In this document: positions 7,502 to 17,342 of the stretch, one piece after another
How the letters are laid out: every line of letters starts with the position of its first letter
Position numbering within the stretch: the stretch's first letter is position 1
DNA from: Glandiceps talaboti
Taxonomy: Eukaryota; Hemichordata; Enteropneusta; Spengelidae
Reading direction: 5' to 3'
Assembly (NCBI RefSeq): GCF_964340395.1
Contig: NC_135559.1
Coordinates: 21,093,111 to 21,110,610 of the forward strand
DNA length: 17,500 bases
Translations under genes and position numbers: made by a program
The notes under the pieces: model-generated
What the model was told of the DNA's origin: nothing
Seen by the model: the letters and a program-made list of their open reading frames with translations, nothing else
Databases searched by the model: none

Positions 7502-10093
7502 GTAAGTGTTATACCAAATAATTATGTCCCTGTGGTTATTTCTCTATTCAAAACTAGAATATAATTATGGAAGACCAAAACGTCATGGCAATACATTTGT
7601 ATTGGTCGCCCACCGTATGAAACCTGAATAGTTTTATCACACATTAAGGTGCTAAATAATTACTCGCATGCATAGTTAAGTTACAAAATTCTGATTTTAG
7701 TCAATATTTCTGTTTTGAGATGTTTCACACAAGGTATCTTAAGTACGACTTTTTTGTAATTCCTTCCCAGACTTGTCAAAAATACATCACTTTGGTGTAG
7801 CCTGAAGCTGTACCAACAATTTTACACTCCAGTATATCTATGGTACTGTCGCTGGAAACTGGATTCCCTAAAGTATCTTATACAATTTCTTCATACACTC
7901 ACCTGATTTCAAACATTTTCCACAAGTATATTATTAACATATATAACTTCAACTCCTATAGGTGACTGGTGCAACTTTTCTTGGCTTGACCGATGAGTTT
8001 AGTGCACTTGATTCAATGTGGGCAGTTAAGAATTGGGTACTCAGATGTGGTTTGGACGAGGAACCTACAATAAAACACTCAGACACTACTTTTGATGGGG
8101 TTGGTGTACGTTTGTATGAGCCTGTTGAGAAGTCTGCTAAGCCAGTGCCTGGCATAGTGTACATACATGGAGGAGGTTGGATAGTTGGTAGTACAGGTAA
8201 ACTTACGGTGGCCGCCCAGTGCAAATTTCCTTAGCCGCAATGTCTTCTCCATGATATGGCCCACATAATGGTTTTCTCTCTCTACGCAATGATTTCTCCA
8301 CGTGCAGACAAACCTTGGTAGCGAGGAGAAAATCGCAAAAAAATTATGCAACTTTGTACTGGTCGGCCATCATATAAACGCGACCTAAATAGTTTCATTA
8401 CATGCCTGCATAAAATTATTAAATCACGCGATTGCTGTCAGTCTTTCTATTTTTACAGGTTTTCGACTATTTATGATTTAAAGATGTTTTAATCCGCATG
8501 CCATTTTGAAATGAAACTAGACTAAAATTTTCTTTTAATCCACTCCCAGCAAATAAAAATAAAACAAAACATGTGCATAAAATGTCTGCGTCCATTATAT
8601 TCAGTTATTTGAAACTGACCAATAACAAAACATAGACCCAGTTTATCTTGTTTTACGTTGTTTTGGTCAAGTTAAAATGCCTTGCATTAATCAAAACTAA
8701 AGAAACAAAACAACAATACTTGTTTTACAACTACAATTCTTAGCCACTTGTACAATGTCAGTCATGAAGTAAAGTATATATGACACCAATAATATTGTCA
8801 AAGTGCGTGTACAAAGTCAGTCATGAAGTAAAGTATATATGGCACCAATAATATTGTCAATGTGCATGTACAAAGTCAGTCATGAAGTAAAGTATATATG
8901 ACACCAATAATATTGTCAAAGTGCATGTACAAAGTCAGTCATGAAGTAAAGTATATATGGCACCAATAATATTGTCAAAGTACATGTACAAAGTCAGTCA
9001 TGAAGTAAAGTATATGTGGCACCAATAATATCGTCAAAGTGCATGTATAAAGTCAGTCATGAAGTAAAGTATATATGACACCAATAATATTGTCAAAGTG
9101 CATGTATAAAGTCAGTCATGAAGTAAAGTATGTATGACACTAATAATATTGTCAAAGTGCATGTATAAAGTCAGTCATGAAGTAAAGTATATATGACACT
9201 AATAATATTGTCAAAGTGCATGTATAAAGTCAGTCATGAAGTAAAGTATATATGGCACCAATAATATCGTCAAAGTGCATGTACAATTATGGGAAGCCGT
9301 TCAGGCCAAAAGTATTTTTTTATTTTAGCTATAGTATTTTATATTTTTCGTACTTACAAACTAATTTTAACAGTTTATGTACTTTTATTCCATGTTCACA
9401 TTATTTTAATTGAAATAAGTTTGCATTTATTTGAGAATATTGTTTTATTTTTCGTCAAACCAGATTTTTTAAAGGATTATATATAACTGAAAGTCAAAAT
9501 ATATTTTTTGTTAAAGTTATTTTATTTTATTTTTTTAATTTAAAAAAAAAATTCAACTTTTTCTCAACTTTTTTTTTGTCCTTCGTCCTCCATTACGATG
9601 TGTTTCGGCGCCAAATACACGTTCTTATTACCTTCGAAATTGATCGCTCAAACATTATATCAGATCTGACAACCGTTAATTTACGTGTGATAGTATCTGT
9701 TTTTCCAACAACCGCGACTTCAGCCGCGTACACACATATGTACACCGCATGTGATGATGACTGCATGTATGATGTATTACATGATGTAGTACATAGGATG
9801 CGCTCCATGTGCAACGGGTAAAGGTAGTTAATCTAAAACAACTAAAGTTTGTTGCATCAATAACAATTACATTCATTATTGTGAAACTGACCAGAATTGA
9901 AATAAAATGGTACACTATAATGTGAGCGTGAGCAAAATAGCTTTAGGAACAAAAACATGAGGAAAAGTGAACGCGTATTTCCAATGGATCAGTCAGGTAC
10001 TACATCTAGTACGAGCGCACATCTTGACGTCGACCTGCTGTATTACATATCAACCTAAACCAGCTTTTCTATATCGCCTTGTGACGTTGTAAT

Positions 10094-10135
<42 letters not shown>

Positions 10136-11024
10136 AAAGATTCAGTTTACTTCATCGTTCATTGTAGTATACATTCTCTTGGTGTTCAGAGTACACATGT
10201 ATCATGAAAAGTTGAGAACAACACGTCTACGTATGTACAGCAGGTCGACGTCAACATGTGCGCTCGTACTAGAAGTACCTGGCTGACCGTTTGGAAATAC
10301 CTTTACCCGTTTCACATGGATCGTACGCGGCTGAAGTCGCGGTGCTTGGAAAAAACAGATACTATCACGCGTAAATTAACAGTTTTGTGATCTGATATAA
10401 TGTTTGAGCGATCAATTTCGATTTTCGAAGGTAATAAGAACGTGTATTTGGCGCCGAAACACATCGTAATGGAGGACGAAGGACACGCCTGTCACGAGCA
10501 CGACGTGCTCGCGACCGGCGCCTGTCAGCAGACTCGGCCAGCCACAAAAAAAAAGTTGAGAAAAAAAAAAGTTGAAATTTTTTTTTTAATTAAAAAAATA
10601 AAATAAAATAACTTTAACAAAAAATATATTTTGACTTTCAATTATATATAATCCTTTAAAAAATTCTGGTTTGACGAAAAATAAAACAATATTCTCAAAT
10701 AAATGAAAACTTATTTCAATTACAATAATGTAACCATGGAATAAAAGTACATAAACGGTTAAAATTAGTTTGTAAGTACGAAAAATATAAAATACTATAG
10801 CTAAAATAAAAAAAAAATATTTTTGGCCTGAACGGCCTGAACGGCCATATACAATGTTAGTCTGAAATAAAATATATATGGTCGCGACCATCAAGACGAA
10901 AGAGTTAAACATGTATCAAGAAGGTCAGTTCAAGGAAAAATACTGAGTTAAATAGTAAGGAACGGTTAGCCGACATCTACATCGGACTTTAATCAGATTG
11001 AGGGCTAACGTACGTACGTACGTA

Positions 11025-11098
<74 letters not shown>

Positions 11099-11604
11099 CA
11101 CACACACACATACACATACAACACAGCGTGCATCAGGTGTAATATGTACTATTCCTTATAGCTAAATGTCATATTGACATATACCAGGGGAAGGTTATAT
11201 TTTCATCACCAACCCTATATATACACCCTATATCAATCCTATATATGTATTTTTATACGCAGACATGTTTAAGATCTACATAGAGTAATATATTTTCCTT
11301 CCACTTATCTTTAGATATCTACCATTCCGTAACCAAATACATTGCAGCAAGACTTGGTATTGTTGTAGTGTCTGTAGAGTAAGTGCTTGGCTTTTATTAT
11401 CTATTCAGGTAGAAGTATATTTTTGTCAAGTTTACACTGTTTTTGAAATTTAGTGATGGCAGTTAAAGATTGCATAGAAGCATCTCTCAGAACCACTGTG
11501 TGTATTTTAGCTGATGATTTGCTGTAATGTTCAGCTAAAATACACACAGTGGCTCTGACAAATGCTTCTATGTATGTATGTATGTATGTATGTATGTATG
11601 TATG

Positions 11605-11636
<32 letters not shown>

Positions 11637-11653
11637 CTATGTATGTATGTATG

Positions 11654-11685
<32 letters not shown>

Positions 11686-11722
11686 CTATGTATGTATGTA
11701 TGTATGTATGTATGTATGTATG

Positions 11723-11754
<32 letters not shown>

Positions 11755-11888
11755 CTATGTATGTATGTATGTATGTATGTATGTATGTATGTATGTATGT
11801 ATGTATGTATGTATTTGTCTGCCTGTCTGTCTGTCTGTCTGTCTGTCTGTCCGTGCGTCCTTTCGTCCATCAGACCGCCCGCCCGCCA

Positions 11889-11941
<53 letters not shown>

Positions 11942-13094
11942 CCATCCTACCTGCTTGCCATCCATCCAGCCTGCCTGCCTGTTTCTATGTTCACATCGAT
12001 TCTCATAAAGGGTACGGACCAAGGTTCTACATCCCTGTAATGCACATATTGTAGATTTGTGTTATTAACAAATTTCATCTCTTCCATCCGATAGAATTTG
12101 CCAAAGCGTAAAGAGAAATTAAGTGTACATATCGATATGTGTGAGTTTAAAGAATAATTAAGAGCAGACATCTGAAGAAAAAATGCCCGATGAATATATA
12201 GTCAGGGCAGTAACATCAAACACATTAAATGAATCACATACGTTACGATTTTCAAAGTCAGAGTTATAATTTATTTTTAAAAAGTACTTTTTTATCATTG
12301 GATTGATTTACAGGTATCGAATGGCACCACAATATCCATTTCCAATACCTTTGGAAGACTGTGTCAAAGCTACTGTTTGGTTTTTGCAGCATGCTGGGGA
12401 GTATGGTGTAAACCCCACAAGAGTTGCTGTGATGGGTGACAGTGCTGGTGGCAATCTTGCAGCAGCTGTACCGCAAATGCTGACTTTCGAAGAAAAGTAC
12501 AAACTGTTGAATCTACCTGAATTAAAGTTCCAAGGATTGGTCTACCCAGCATTGCAGGCAGTTGACTTTCTAACACCTTCCTATCAACAGCATTATGTTG
12601 CTCTTACAGCAGAGTTTATGACACTATTCTGGTCGATGTATATGAATGGAAGGGTTGATCACATGGAAGCTATGATGGTAAACAACCATACATCCCCACA
12701 GTTCAAAAAGTCTCATCAGAAATTATTAGATCATAGTCTCATTCCAAATCAATTCAAAGGGGGTAAATATCAATCTCCGGAGAATCAGAATTTCGGAAAT
12801 GTTGAAATCTTTTCGAAGATTCAAGACACTCTGATGAATCCATACTTCGCACCACTGATGAGGTCAGATTTAAGTGGTTTACCACCAGCTTACATCCTTA
12901 CTGCTGGGTTTGATGTTCTGAGAGACGACGGTATCATGTACGCCAAGAGGCTTGAAGAAACAAATATATCTGTTACATGGAAACATTACGAAGAAGGTTT
13001 CCATGGAATATTCTGTCAGATAGGTTCTTTAGGTTTTGAAGTTGGTCAGCAATGTATGGACGATTTTATCGAATACTCTAGAAGTAGATTGTAG
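7367..13094 (+). CDS. AADAC/NCEH1-family serine hydrolase (gene 1, four coding exons)
   Basis: The joined exons 7367-7501, 7962-8196, 11315-11378 and 12314-13094 encode 404 residues, close to the usual 400-410 of arylacetamide deacetylases. The family hydrolyses carboxyl esters and arylacetamides. Members are type II ER membrane proteins with a lumenal alpha/beta-hydrolase domain. Residues about 4-20 form the signal anchor. H114-G115-G116-G117-W118 is the oxyanion motif. YRMAP (146-150) follows as in family members. S188 in GDSAGG is the nucleophile, D345 in GFDVLRDDG and H375 in EGFHG complete the triad. All introns are GT-AG and all phases agree (0, 1, 2). Kozak context (A at -3, G at +4) supports the ATG at 7367. 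Nothing is missing, so it looks functional. The substrate (drug ester, triglyceride, cholesteryl ester) cannot be told from sequence. A paralogue starts 3.7 kb downstream. Confidence 0.92.
7502..7961 (+). other. Gene 1 intron 1
   Basis: This 460-bp GT-AG intron has a phase-0 junction. Bases about 7593-7660 resemble 8351-8422 in intron 2 in direct orientation (TTGTAYTGGTCG then CCTRAATAGTTT), an old dispersed repeat. Confidence 0.85.
7962..8196 (+). CDS. Gene 1 coding exon 2 (oxyanion HGGG)
   Basis: This exon adds 235 bp, residues 46-123 plus the first base of codon 124. It begins VTGATFLGLTDEFSALDSMW and ends GIVYIHGGGWIVGST. The acceptor is CTCCTATAG and the donor is GTAAAC. HGGGW supplies the backbone amides of the oxyanion hole. 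The open frame continues 38 bp past the donor, but that part is intronic. Confidence 0.92.
8748..9287 (+). repeat. 59-bp minisatellite, nine copies
   Basis: GTCATGAAGTAAAGTATA recurs at 8761, 8820, 8879, 8938, 8997, 9056, 9115, 9174 and 9233, an exact 59-bp period with no indels. Units differ by a few substitutions: ATGAC versus ATGGC, CACCAATA versus CACTAATA in units 7 and 8, and ATATTG versus ATATCG in units 5 and 9. The unit has no obvious coding or hairpin content. Confidence 0.97.
9289..10045 (+). repeat. Left arm of the palindrome
   Basis: The arm runs from GGGAAGCCGTTCAGG at its outer end to GACGTCGACCTGCTG near 10026-10040. It carries two segments absent from the right arm, of 73 bp and 149 bp. 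The 149-bp one is bordered by TA on both sides (9825-9826 and 9976-9977). Confidence 0.8.
10096..10135 (+). repeat. (TTG)n microsatellite in the palindrome centre
   Basis: About 13 TTG units form part of the unpaired loop between the two arms. Confidence 0.95.
10232..10848 (-). repeat. Right arm of the palindrome
   Basis: This is the inverted copy of the left arm, starting with CAGCAGGTCGACGTC near 10239-10252. It has a GC-rich 60-bp segment at 10485-10544, bordered by AC on both sides. That segment contains the 8-bp hairpin CGAGCACG-A-CGTGCTCG and a direct repeat of GCCTGTCA. Confidence 0.8.
10850..10885 (+). repeat. Lone degenerate 59-bp minisatellite unit
   Basis: Bases after the right arm (ACAATGTTAGTC then TGAAATAAAATATATATGG) match the minisatellite unit (ACAATGTCAGTCATGAAG then TAAAGTATATATGG), mainly its first copy, in the same orientation. 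So unit-like sequence borders the palindrome on both sides. Confidence 0.5.
11009..11120. repeat. (CGTA)n then (CA)n compound microsatellite
   Basis: Five CGTA units lead into about 80 bp of CA repeats with a few single-base interruptions. Confidence 0.95.
11315..11378 (+). CDS. Gene 1 coding exon 3 (64 bp)
   Basis: The exon completes D124 and encodes IYHSVTKYIAARLGIVVVSV plus two bases of E145. The acceptor is CTTATCTTTAG and the donor GTAAGT at 11379. Splicing joins VGST to DIYHS, and VVVSVE to YRMAP, as the family requires. The frame is too short to be found without the family model. Confidence 0.9.
11473..11572. repeat. 100-bp hairpin repeat (42-bp arms)
   Basis: Arms 11473-11514 and 11531-11572 pair at 39 of 42 positions around a 16-bp loop. 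Outer ends are CATAGAAGCAT and ATGCTTCTATG. Inner ends are ATTTTAGCTGA and TCAGCTAAAAT. The last bases merge directly into (TATG)n. It looks like a hairpin MITE or the end module of a larger non-autonomous element. Confidence 0.8.
11571..11990. repeat. (TATG)n with TAAAC spacers, then (CTGT)n and CCTG repeats
   Basis: TATG units (to 11814) are interrupted three times by the same AAAC insertion, at 11634, 11683 and 11752. (CTGT)n follows at 11821-11850 and 11889-11940. A CCGCCCGCC patch near 11876 lies between, and CCATC/CCTG units finish the tract. Open frames on both strands across it are artefacts. Confidence 0.95.
12314..13094 (+). CDS. Gene 1 coding exon 4 (catalytic Ser, Asp, His)
   Basis: This 781-bp terminal exon supplies the last base of E145 and residues 146-404, ending SRSRL and TAG. 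It holds YRMAPQYPFPIPLED, the nucleophile motif VMGDSAGGNLAAA (S188), the lid-like middle part, LPPAYILTAGFDVLRDDG (D345) and HYEEGFHGIF (H375). The acceptor is TTTACAG at 12307-12313. The open frame starts 11 bp earlier with ATGATTTACAG, but those bases are intronic. Confidence 0.93.
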
Positions 13095-13242
13095 ACATGT
13101 CTGTGTATAACAAAATGTAATCACAATACAATAATCATGGTTGTCTCCAATACCCAGAGTAGGATATTTTGGCAACGTTTGGTGAAACTGACTGATTTTT
13201 CAAAAAGGGGCATATGAAGATTGTAAGTCATTCATTATCGAA

Positions 13243-13248
13243 AATAAA
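13243..13248 (+). terminator. Candidate polyadenylation signal of gene 1
   Basis: AATAAA lies about 150 bp past the stop codon and is the only perfect hexamer in the 220 bp before the MITE. Cleavage would fall near 13260-13275. Confidence 0.5.
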
Positions 13249-13319
13249 CTATCAAGTGGAGTACAGTCTAATTTTTTCAGAGCAAAATTGTAACTTTTCT
13301 GAAATTCTATCTTAAAAGC

Positions 13320-13759
13320 TTAGGCCGGGGTCAGCATTTACGGTAGAGGGGCCTGGGGAGAAATTATTTTGGTCAAAAAATATTCGCAGCCCCCCCCCCT
13401 CTCCTTCGCGCTTTCAAAACATGTCATGCCCCCGAAATGAACCCAAGAATTTTCGAAACCCCCCCCCTTCCAGCTACACATATTTTAATCTGTAGTAACC
13501 CCCCCCCCCCCTCCACTTCAGAGATGTACAGTATGGTATACTACATTAAACTAACAGTGGCAATCAACTTCACCGTCCATACATACTTACAAATACATGT
13601 CAGCTTTGCGAAAAAGGTCTCACATTGGGCCGTAACCTGTACTTGGAGATACTTCGTCAGCAGGGTTTTATCTTTCAATCTTGATCCTGGGCAGAAATAG
13701 CAACCCCCCCCCCCATTTCTCCCCAGTCCGCCCTACCGTAATTTCTGACCCCACCCTTA
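13320..13759. mobile_element. PIF/Harbinger-like MITE with TTA target duplication
   Basis: The element occupies 13323-13756 (434 bp) between TTA at 13320-13322 and TTA at 13757-13759. The terminal inverted repeats begin GGCCGGGGTCAG and, from the other end, GGGTGGGGTCAG. They continue for about 40 bp with TTACGGTAG and CTGGGGAGAAAT in both arms. Three-base TWA duplications and G-rich tips are typical of Harbinger elements. The inside has four long C runs (near 13390, 13459, 13499 and 13704) and no transposase. The open frame at 13437-13700 is internal and not a gene. Confidence 0.75.
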
Positions 13760-13905
13760 GAGGTGGAAAACAGGTAATGATGGTGGGGAATGAGCCAGAC
13801 TAACACAACCTAACCATGTTACATGTATAAAGAAGAATACAAACGTCCAGTGGAAAGCTGGGTTGGGTTGGGGAGACTGTATACATGTACACATATTGTT
13901 GTTAA

Positions 13906-14380
13906 ATAATAAATAAAGAGATTTATATAGCGCCTAGTATCCGTCAATGATGCTCACTGACGCTTTACAATAGAAACTGTCTTTAGTCTTAATTTGAAAG
14001 TCTCAAGACACGGTGCAGAGCGGACAGTGTTAGGTAGTTGGTTCCACAGAATTGCAGTTTTGTTCTGGGAACCTTGAATGATGCCTGACGACTAGAGCGG
14101 AAAGATCTTGTAGAGTTGTTAACTACAATAAGTTCACCAAGATATTGAGGGGCGAGACCATTTAATGATTTATAGGTGAGAAATAGAATTTTATACTGAT
14201 TTCTGAAGGTTACCGGAAGGCAATGGAGATGCATCAGGATTGGTGTGATGTGATCACGTTTCCTTGACTGTGTGATAAGTCGGGCGGCTGAGTTCTGTGC
14301 TCTTTGCAAAATACTGCTGATGTGCGCATGAAGTAGTCCGAACAAGAGGGCATTGGCATAGTCTAGTTGGTAGAGTATTT
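13906..14380 (-). mobile_element. L2/CR1-type LINE, 3' fragment
   Basis: Read on the minus strand, this gives the last part of the reverse-transcriptase ORF, then a short 3' UTR. The UTR carries the stem CGTCA/TGACG and ends in the family-typical GGCGCTATATAAA followed by TTTATTTATTA. The 5' end is truncated near 14380. Confidence 0.8.
13980..14372 (-). pseudogene. C-terminal remnant of a LINE reverse transcriptase
   Basis: The frame reads LDYANALLFGLLHAHISSIL, then LQRAQNSAARLITQSRKRDH, HLHCLPVTFRNQYKILFLTY and KSLNGLAPQYLGELI, the hallmark tail of L2/CR1 ORF2. At about 14055-14062 it breaks. After FKVPRTK the family pattern resumes in another frame with ILWNQLPNTVRSAPCLETFK. A small deletion with a frameshift therefore lies in between, and the element is inactive. 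Confidence 0.85.
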
Positions 14381-14382
14381 AA

Positions 14383-14890
14383 TGTTGATTGTTGATGTAT
14401 ATGTAACCATGGTCATTTCAGGTACCAAGAATATTATTCTGAATTACGTGACACACCGTGTACATTGACATGAGACGCGGGCTGCATTTGACTGATGTGT
14501 GAGGGCGCTCCATCACGGCCTAAATTTACAGGCTAGTCATTGAAACGTTGTTGAAAACATTTCTCTTGGGGAAAAAGCTGACGTGGCACTTTGTAACCCG
14601 TTAAGCGAGTCGCTATATGGAAGGAACATAATTTACGGCTTTTGGAGCAAATGGACAGAGGCATGAACAATTTAGGGGTACGAAAGGGGGAAGGGGAGGG
14701 GGATGAAAATTCTGATGATCTCAAAGTTGAGCCTTTAAATATTTGGTTTTGAACCGAATTAGACCTCAGGAGCTATCGTTTAACCATGTTAATGTGAACA
14801 TGGTTAAGTTCATTTTGAACTAACTGGGGCGCGCGATGTTTTTGGTGGAAGTGTATTTTGAAAAAAAACATCAGTTGACGTGGGACAATA
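14383..14890. other. No recognised feature
   Basis: I see no gene here. A 63-codon minus-strand frame (14533-14724) is low-complexity and unrecognised. A short G-rich patch lies at 14685-14702. Confidence 0.35.
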
Positions 14891-15016
14891 GGTCAGTTTG
14901 GAAAATACCACTTAAAGGGGGGGGGGATATTTTGGAAAATACCACCTAAATTGGGCGGGGTCAGTTTGGAAAATACCACTTAAAGTAGGGGGTGTCACCT
15001 TTGAAAACAAATTAAG
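14891..15016 (+). repeat. 34-bp tandem repeat, about 3.5 copies
   Basis: TTTGGAAAATACCAC begins at 14897, 14931 and 14965, an exact 34-bp spacing. A worn fourth copy, TTTGAAAACAAATTAAG, begins near 15000. Each unit contains a G-rich segment of variable sequence, the first being a run of ten G. Confidence 0.85.
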
Positions 15017-15528
15017 TGTCATTTAAATGACTCATGCACAACTTCAATTTGACAGATACCCCCTCCCGACCCTCCCTATCTGTGCACCATGAGAGGGACC
15101 CCTTCAACATCTTCCCAACTAGCCATATTCTTCTGATGCTTCTCCACCAAATTTGATTAAAGATTAAAGGGATAGCCATCCTGGTAATAAGTGTCTCAGA
15201 GTGAAGGTTAGAGCGCAATGTGACTTAGATTTCTCCTTGTGAAGCCCTTATCTATCTGTGAAGAAATTTCTTATTATGTATGGACCCTGAAGTCAGTTGT
15301 CACACTTACTTTAATATTATAGTGTACGTACATCCCACAATGTACGAGAGAAAGGGGGTGGGATTTGCCGTATATTACTAGTAAATACAAATCTCAGAGT
15401 ATTTATAAATCAATACCAATCACGTGACCATTAATTTTCACACATAGGAAAACAAATTGTAATTCTCGTCTCATGTAAACATACTTTAGTTGATAGTGAT
15501 TTGTAGTTCATGGGTTTCAGTAATTATG

Positions 15529-15530
<2 letters not shown>
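15017..15530. other. No recognised feature
   Basis: I see no coding exon or RNA gene. The only frame of note (15012-15218, minus) has no motif. Confidence 0.35.
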
Positions 15531-15572
<42 letters not shown>

Positions 15573-15653
15573 TTGTTGTTGTTCTTGTTGTTCTTGTTGT
15601 TGTTGTTGTTGTTGTTGTTTTTGTTGTTGTTCTTGTTGTTCTTGTTTGTTTGT
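15531..15653 (+). repeat. (TTG)n microsatellite with a 48-bp duplicated block
   Basis: TTG units are interrupted by TTT and TTC variants. The same variant series (GTTTTTGTTG, then TTCTTGTTGTTC) occurs twice, 48 bp apart, which shows a block duplication. The poly-Cys frame through it is an artefact. Confidence 0.9.
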
Positions 15654-16817
<1,164 letters not shown>

Positions 16818-16952
16818 ATGTCTAAATTGGTTTGGCTAATAGTCATTGGAGCGTTAGTGGCATATATGACATATTGCCTACTCCCTGATGGAATCGCACA
16901 ACCAATGAGAGTCCGAGTACTATATGTAAATGGCCAGATACTTAACTATTAT
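16818..16952 (+). CDS. AADAC/NCEH1-family hydrolase, coding exon 1 (gene 2, partial)
   Basis: These 45 codons start MSKLVWLIVIGALVAYMTYC and end QILNYY before the donor GTAAGT (16953). The length, phase and donor equal those of gene 1 exon 1, and more than half of the residues are identical, including GIAQPMR. Residues about 4-20 are the signal anchor of a type II ER membrane hydrolase. The catalytic exons lie beyond the right edge. The open frame runs on into the intron. This is probably a tandem duplicate of gene 1, with most of the divergence in residues 34-45. Confidence 0.85.
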
Positions 16953-17342
16953 GTAAGTAACTTATTAATCTACTCCTCACCACTCATTATATTATAAATG
17001 AACTAATGGAATGATAAATCAGATTTTAATTCCTACTCTAAAGCATTACAGTACATACATTACACTTGGCAAACATCTTATAAGACCTTCTGATTTATTT
17101 GTGGGTTTTCATTTTTTAAAAATTTTACATCATAATTTTCAAGTTTTGCTTATCTCTTTCAAATCTTACGCTTTAGAAGTAAAAATGCTACAAAACAATA
17201 ATTACTATCCAAGGTTTTTGAAATGTTGCATTTTTATCAGCAAAACAACAAGAAAATGTGAAATAGATCAGAAGGTGTTTGTTTGTTTGTTTATGCAGTA
17301 TTTAGATCTTGACATCTTGCGGATCTATTAAAACCATTAGTT
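16953..17342 (+). other. Start of gene 2 intron 1
   Basis: AT-rich sequence after the donor. The 106-codon frame at 17011-17331 has no recognisable motif and is likely a chance opening. A short TTTG run lies at 17277-17292. Confidence 0.5.

Larger units (their letters stand above)
9289..10848. mobile_element. 1.55-kb near-palindrome / foldback-type element
   Basis: The left arm (9289-10045) and right arm (10232-10848) are inverted copies, about 95% alike by eye over the outer 300 bp. They are separated by a 186-bp centre with a (TTG)n tract. The outer ends share GCCGTTCAGGCC (9296-9307) and GGCCTGAACGGC (10825-10836). The right end has a second 9-bp copy of that motif. Three indels distinguish the arms: 9732-9804 and 9827-9975 are left only, and 10485-10544 is right only. 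There is no transposase frame. It could be a non-autonomous long-TIR (foldback) DNA transposon or a local inverted duplication. I find no clean target duplication. Confidence 0.75.
8197..11314 (+). other. Gene 1 intron 2, repeat-filled
   Basis: This 3118-bp GT-AG intron splits codon 124 after its first base. It contains the 59-bp minisatellite (8748-9287), the near-palindrome (9289-10848), the CGTA/CA microsatellite (11009-11120) and an old dispersed repeat near 8351-8422. Bases 8420-8747 show nothing recognisable. Confidence 0.85.
11379..12313 (+). other. Gene 1 intron 3
   Basis: This 935-bp GT-AG intron ends in GATTTACAG. It carries the 100-bp hairpin and TATG/CTGT microsatellites. Bases 12000-12300 show nothing recognisable. 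Confidence 0.85.

Noticed and set aside
7949-8351. Minus-strand frames overlapping exon 2 and its downstream intron
   Set aside because: They lie opposite a family-supported exon and have no motif of their own.
9576-9821. Frames inside the palindrome arms (also 9593-9814, 10400-10606 and 10586-10912)
   Set aside because: They differ between arms, are interrupted by arm-specific indels and resemble no transposase.
10925-11107. Cys/Val-rich minus-strand frame
   Set aside because: It is a (CA)n microsatellite read in one frame.
14335-14365. tRNA A-box-like TAGTCTAGTTGGTAGAG suggesting a tRNA-derived SINE fused to the LINE tail
   Set aside because: Most of it is also readable as LINE coding sequence on the minus strand (LDYANALLF), and no B box follows at the right distance.
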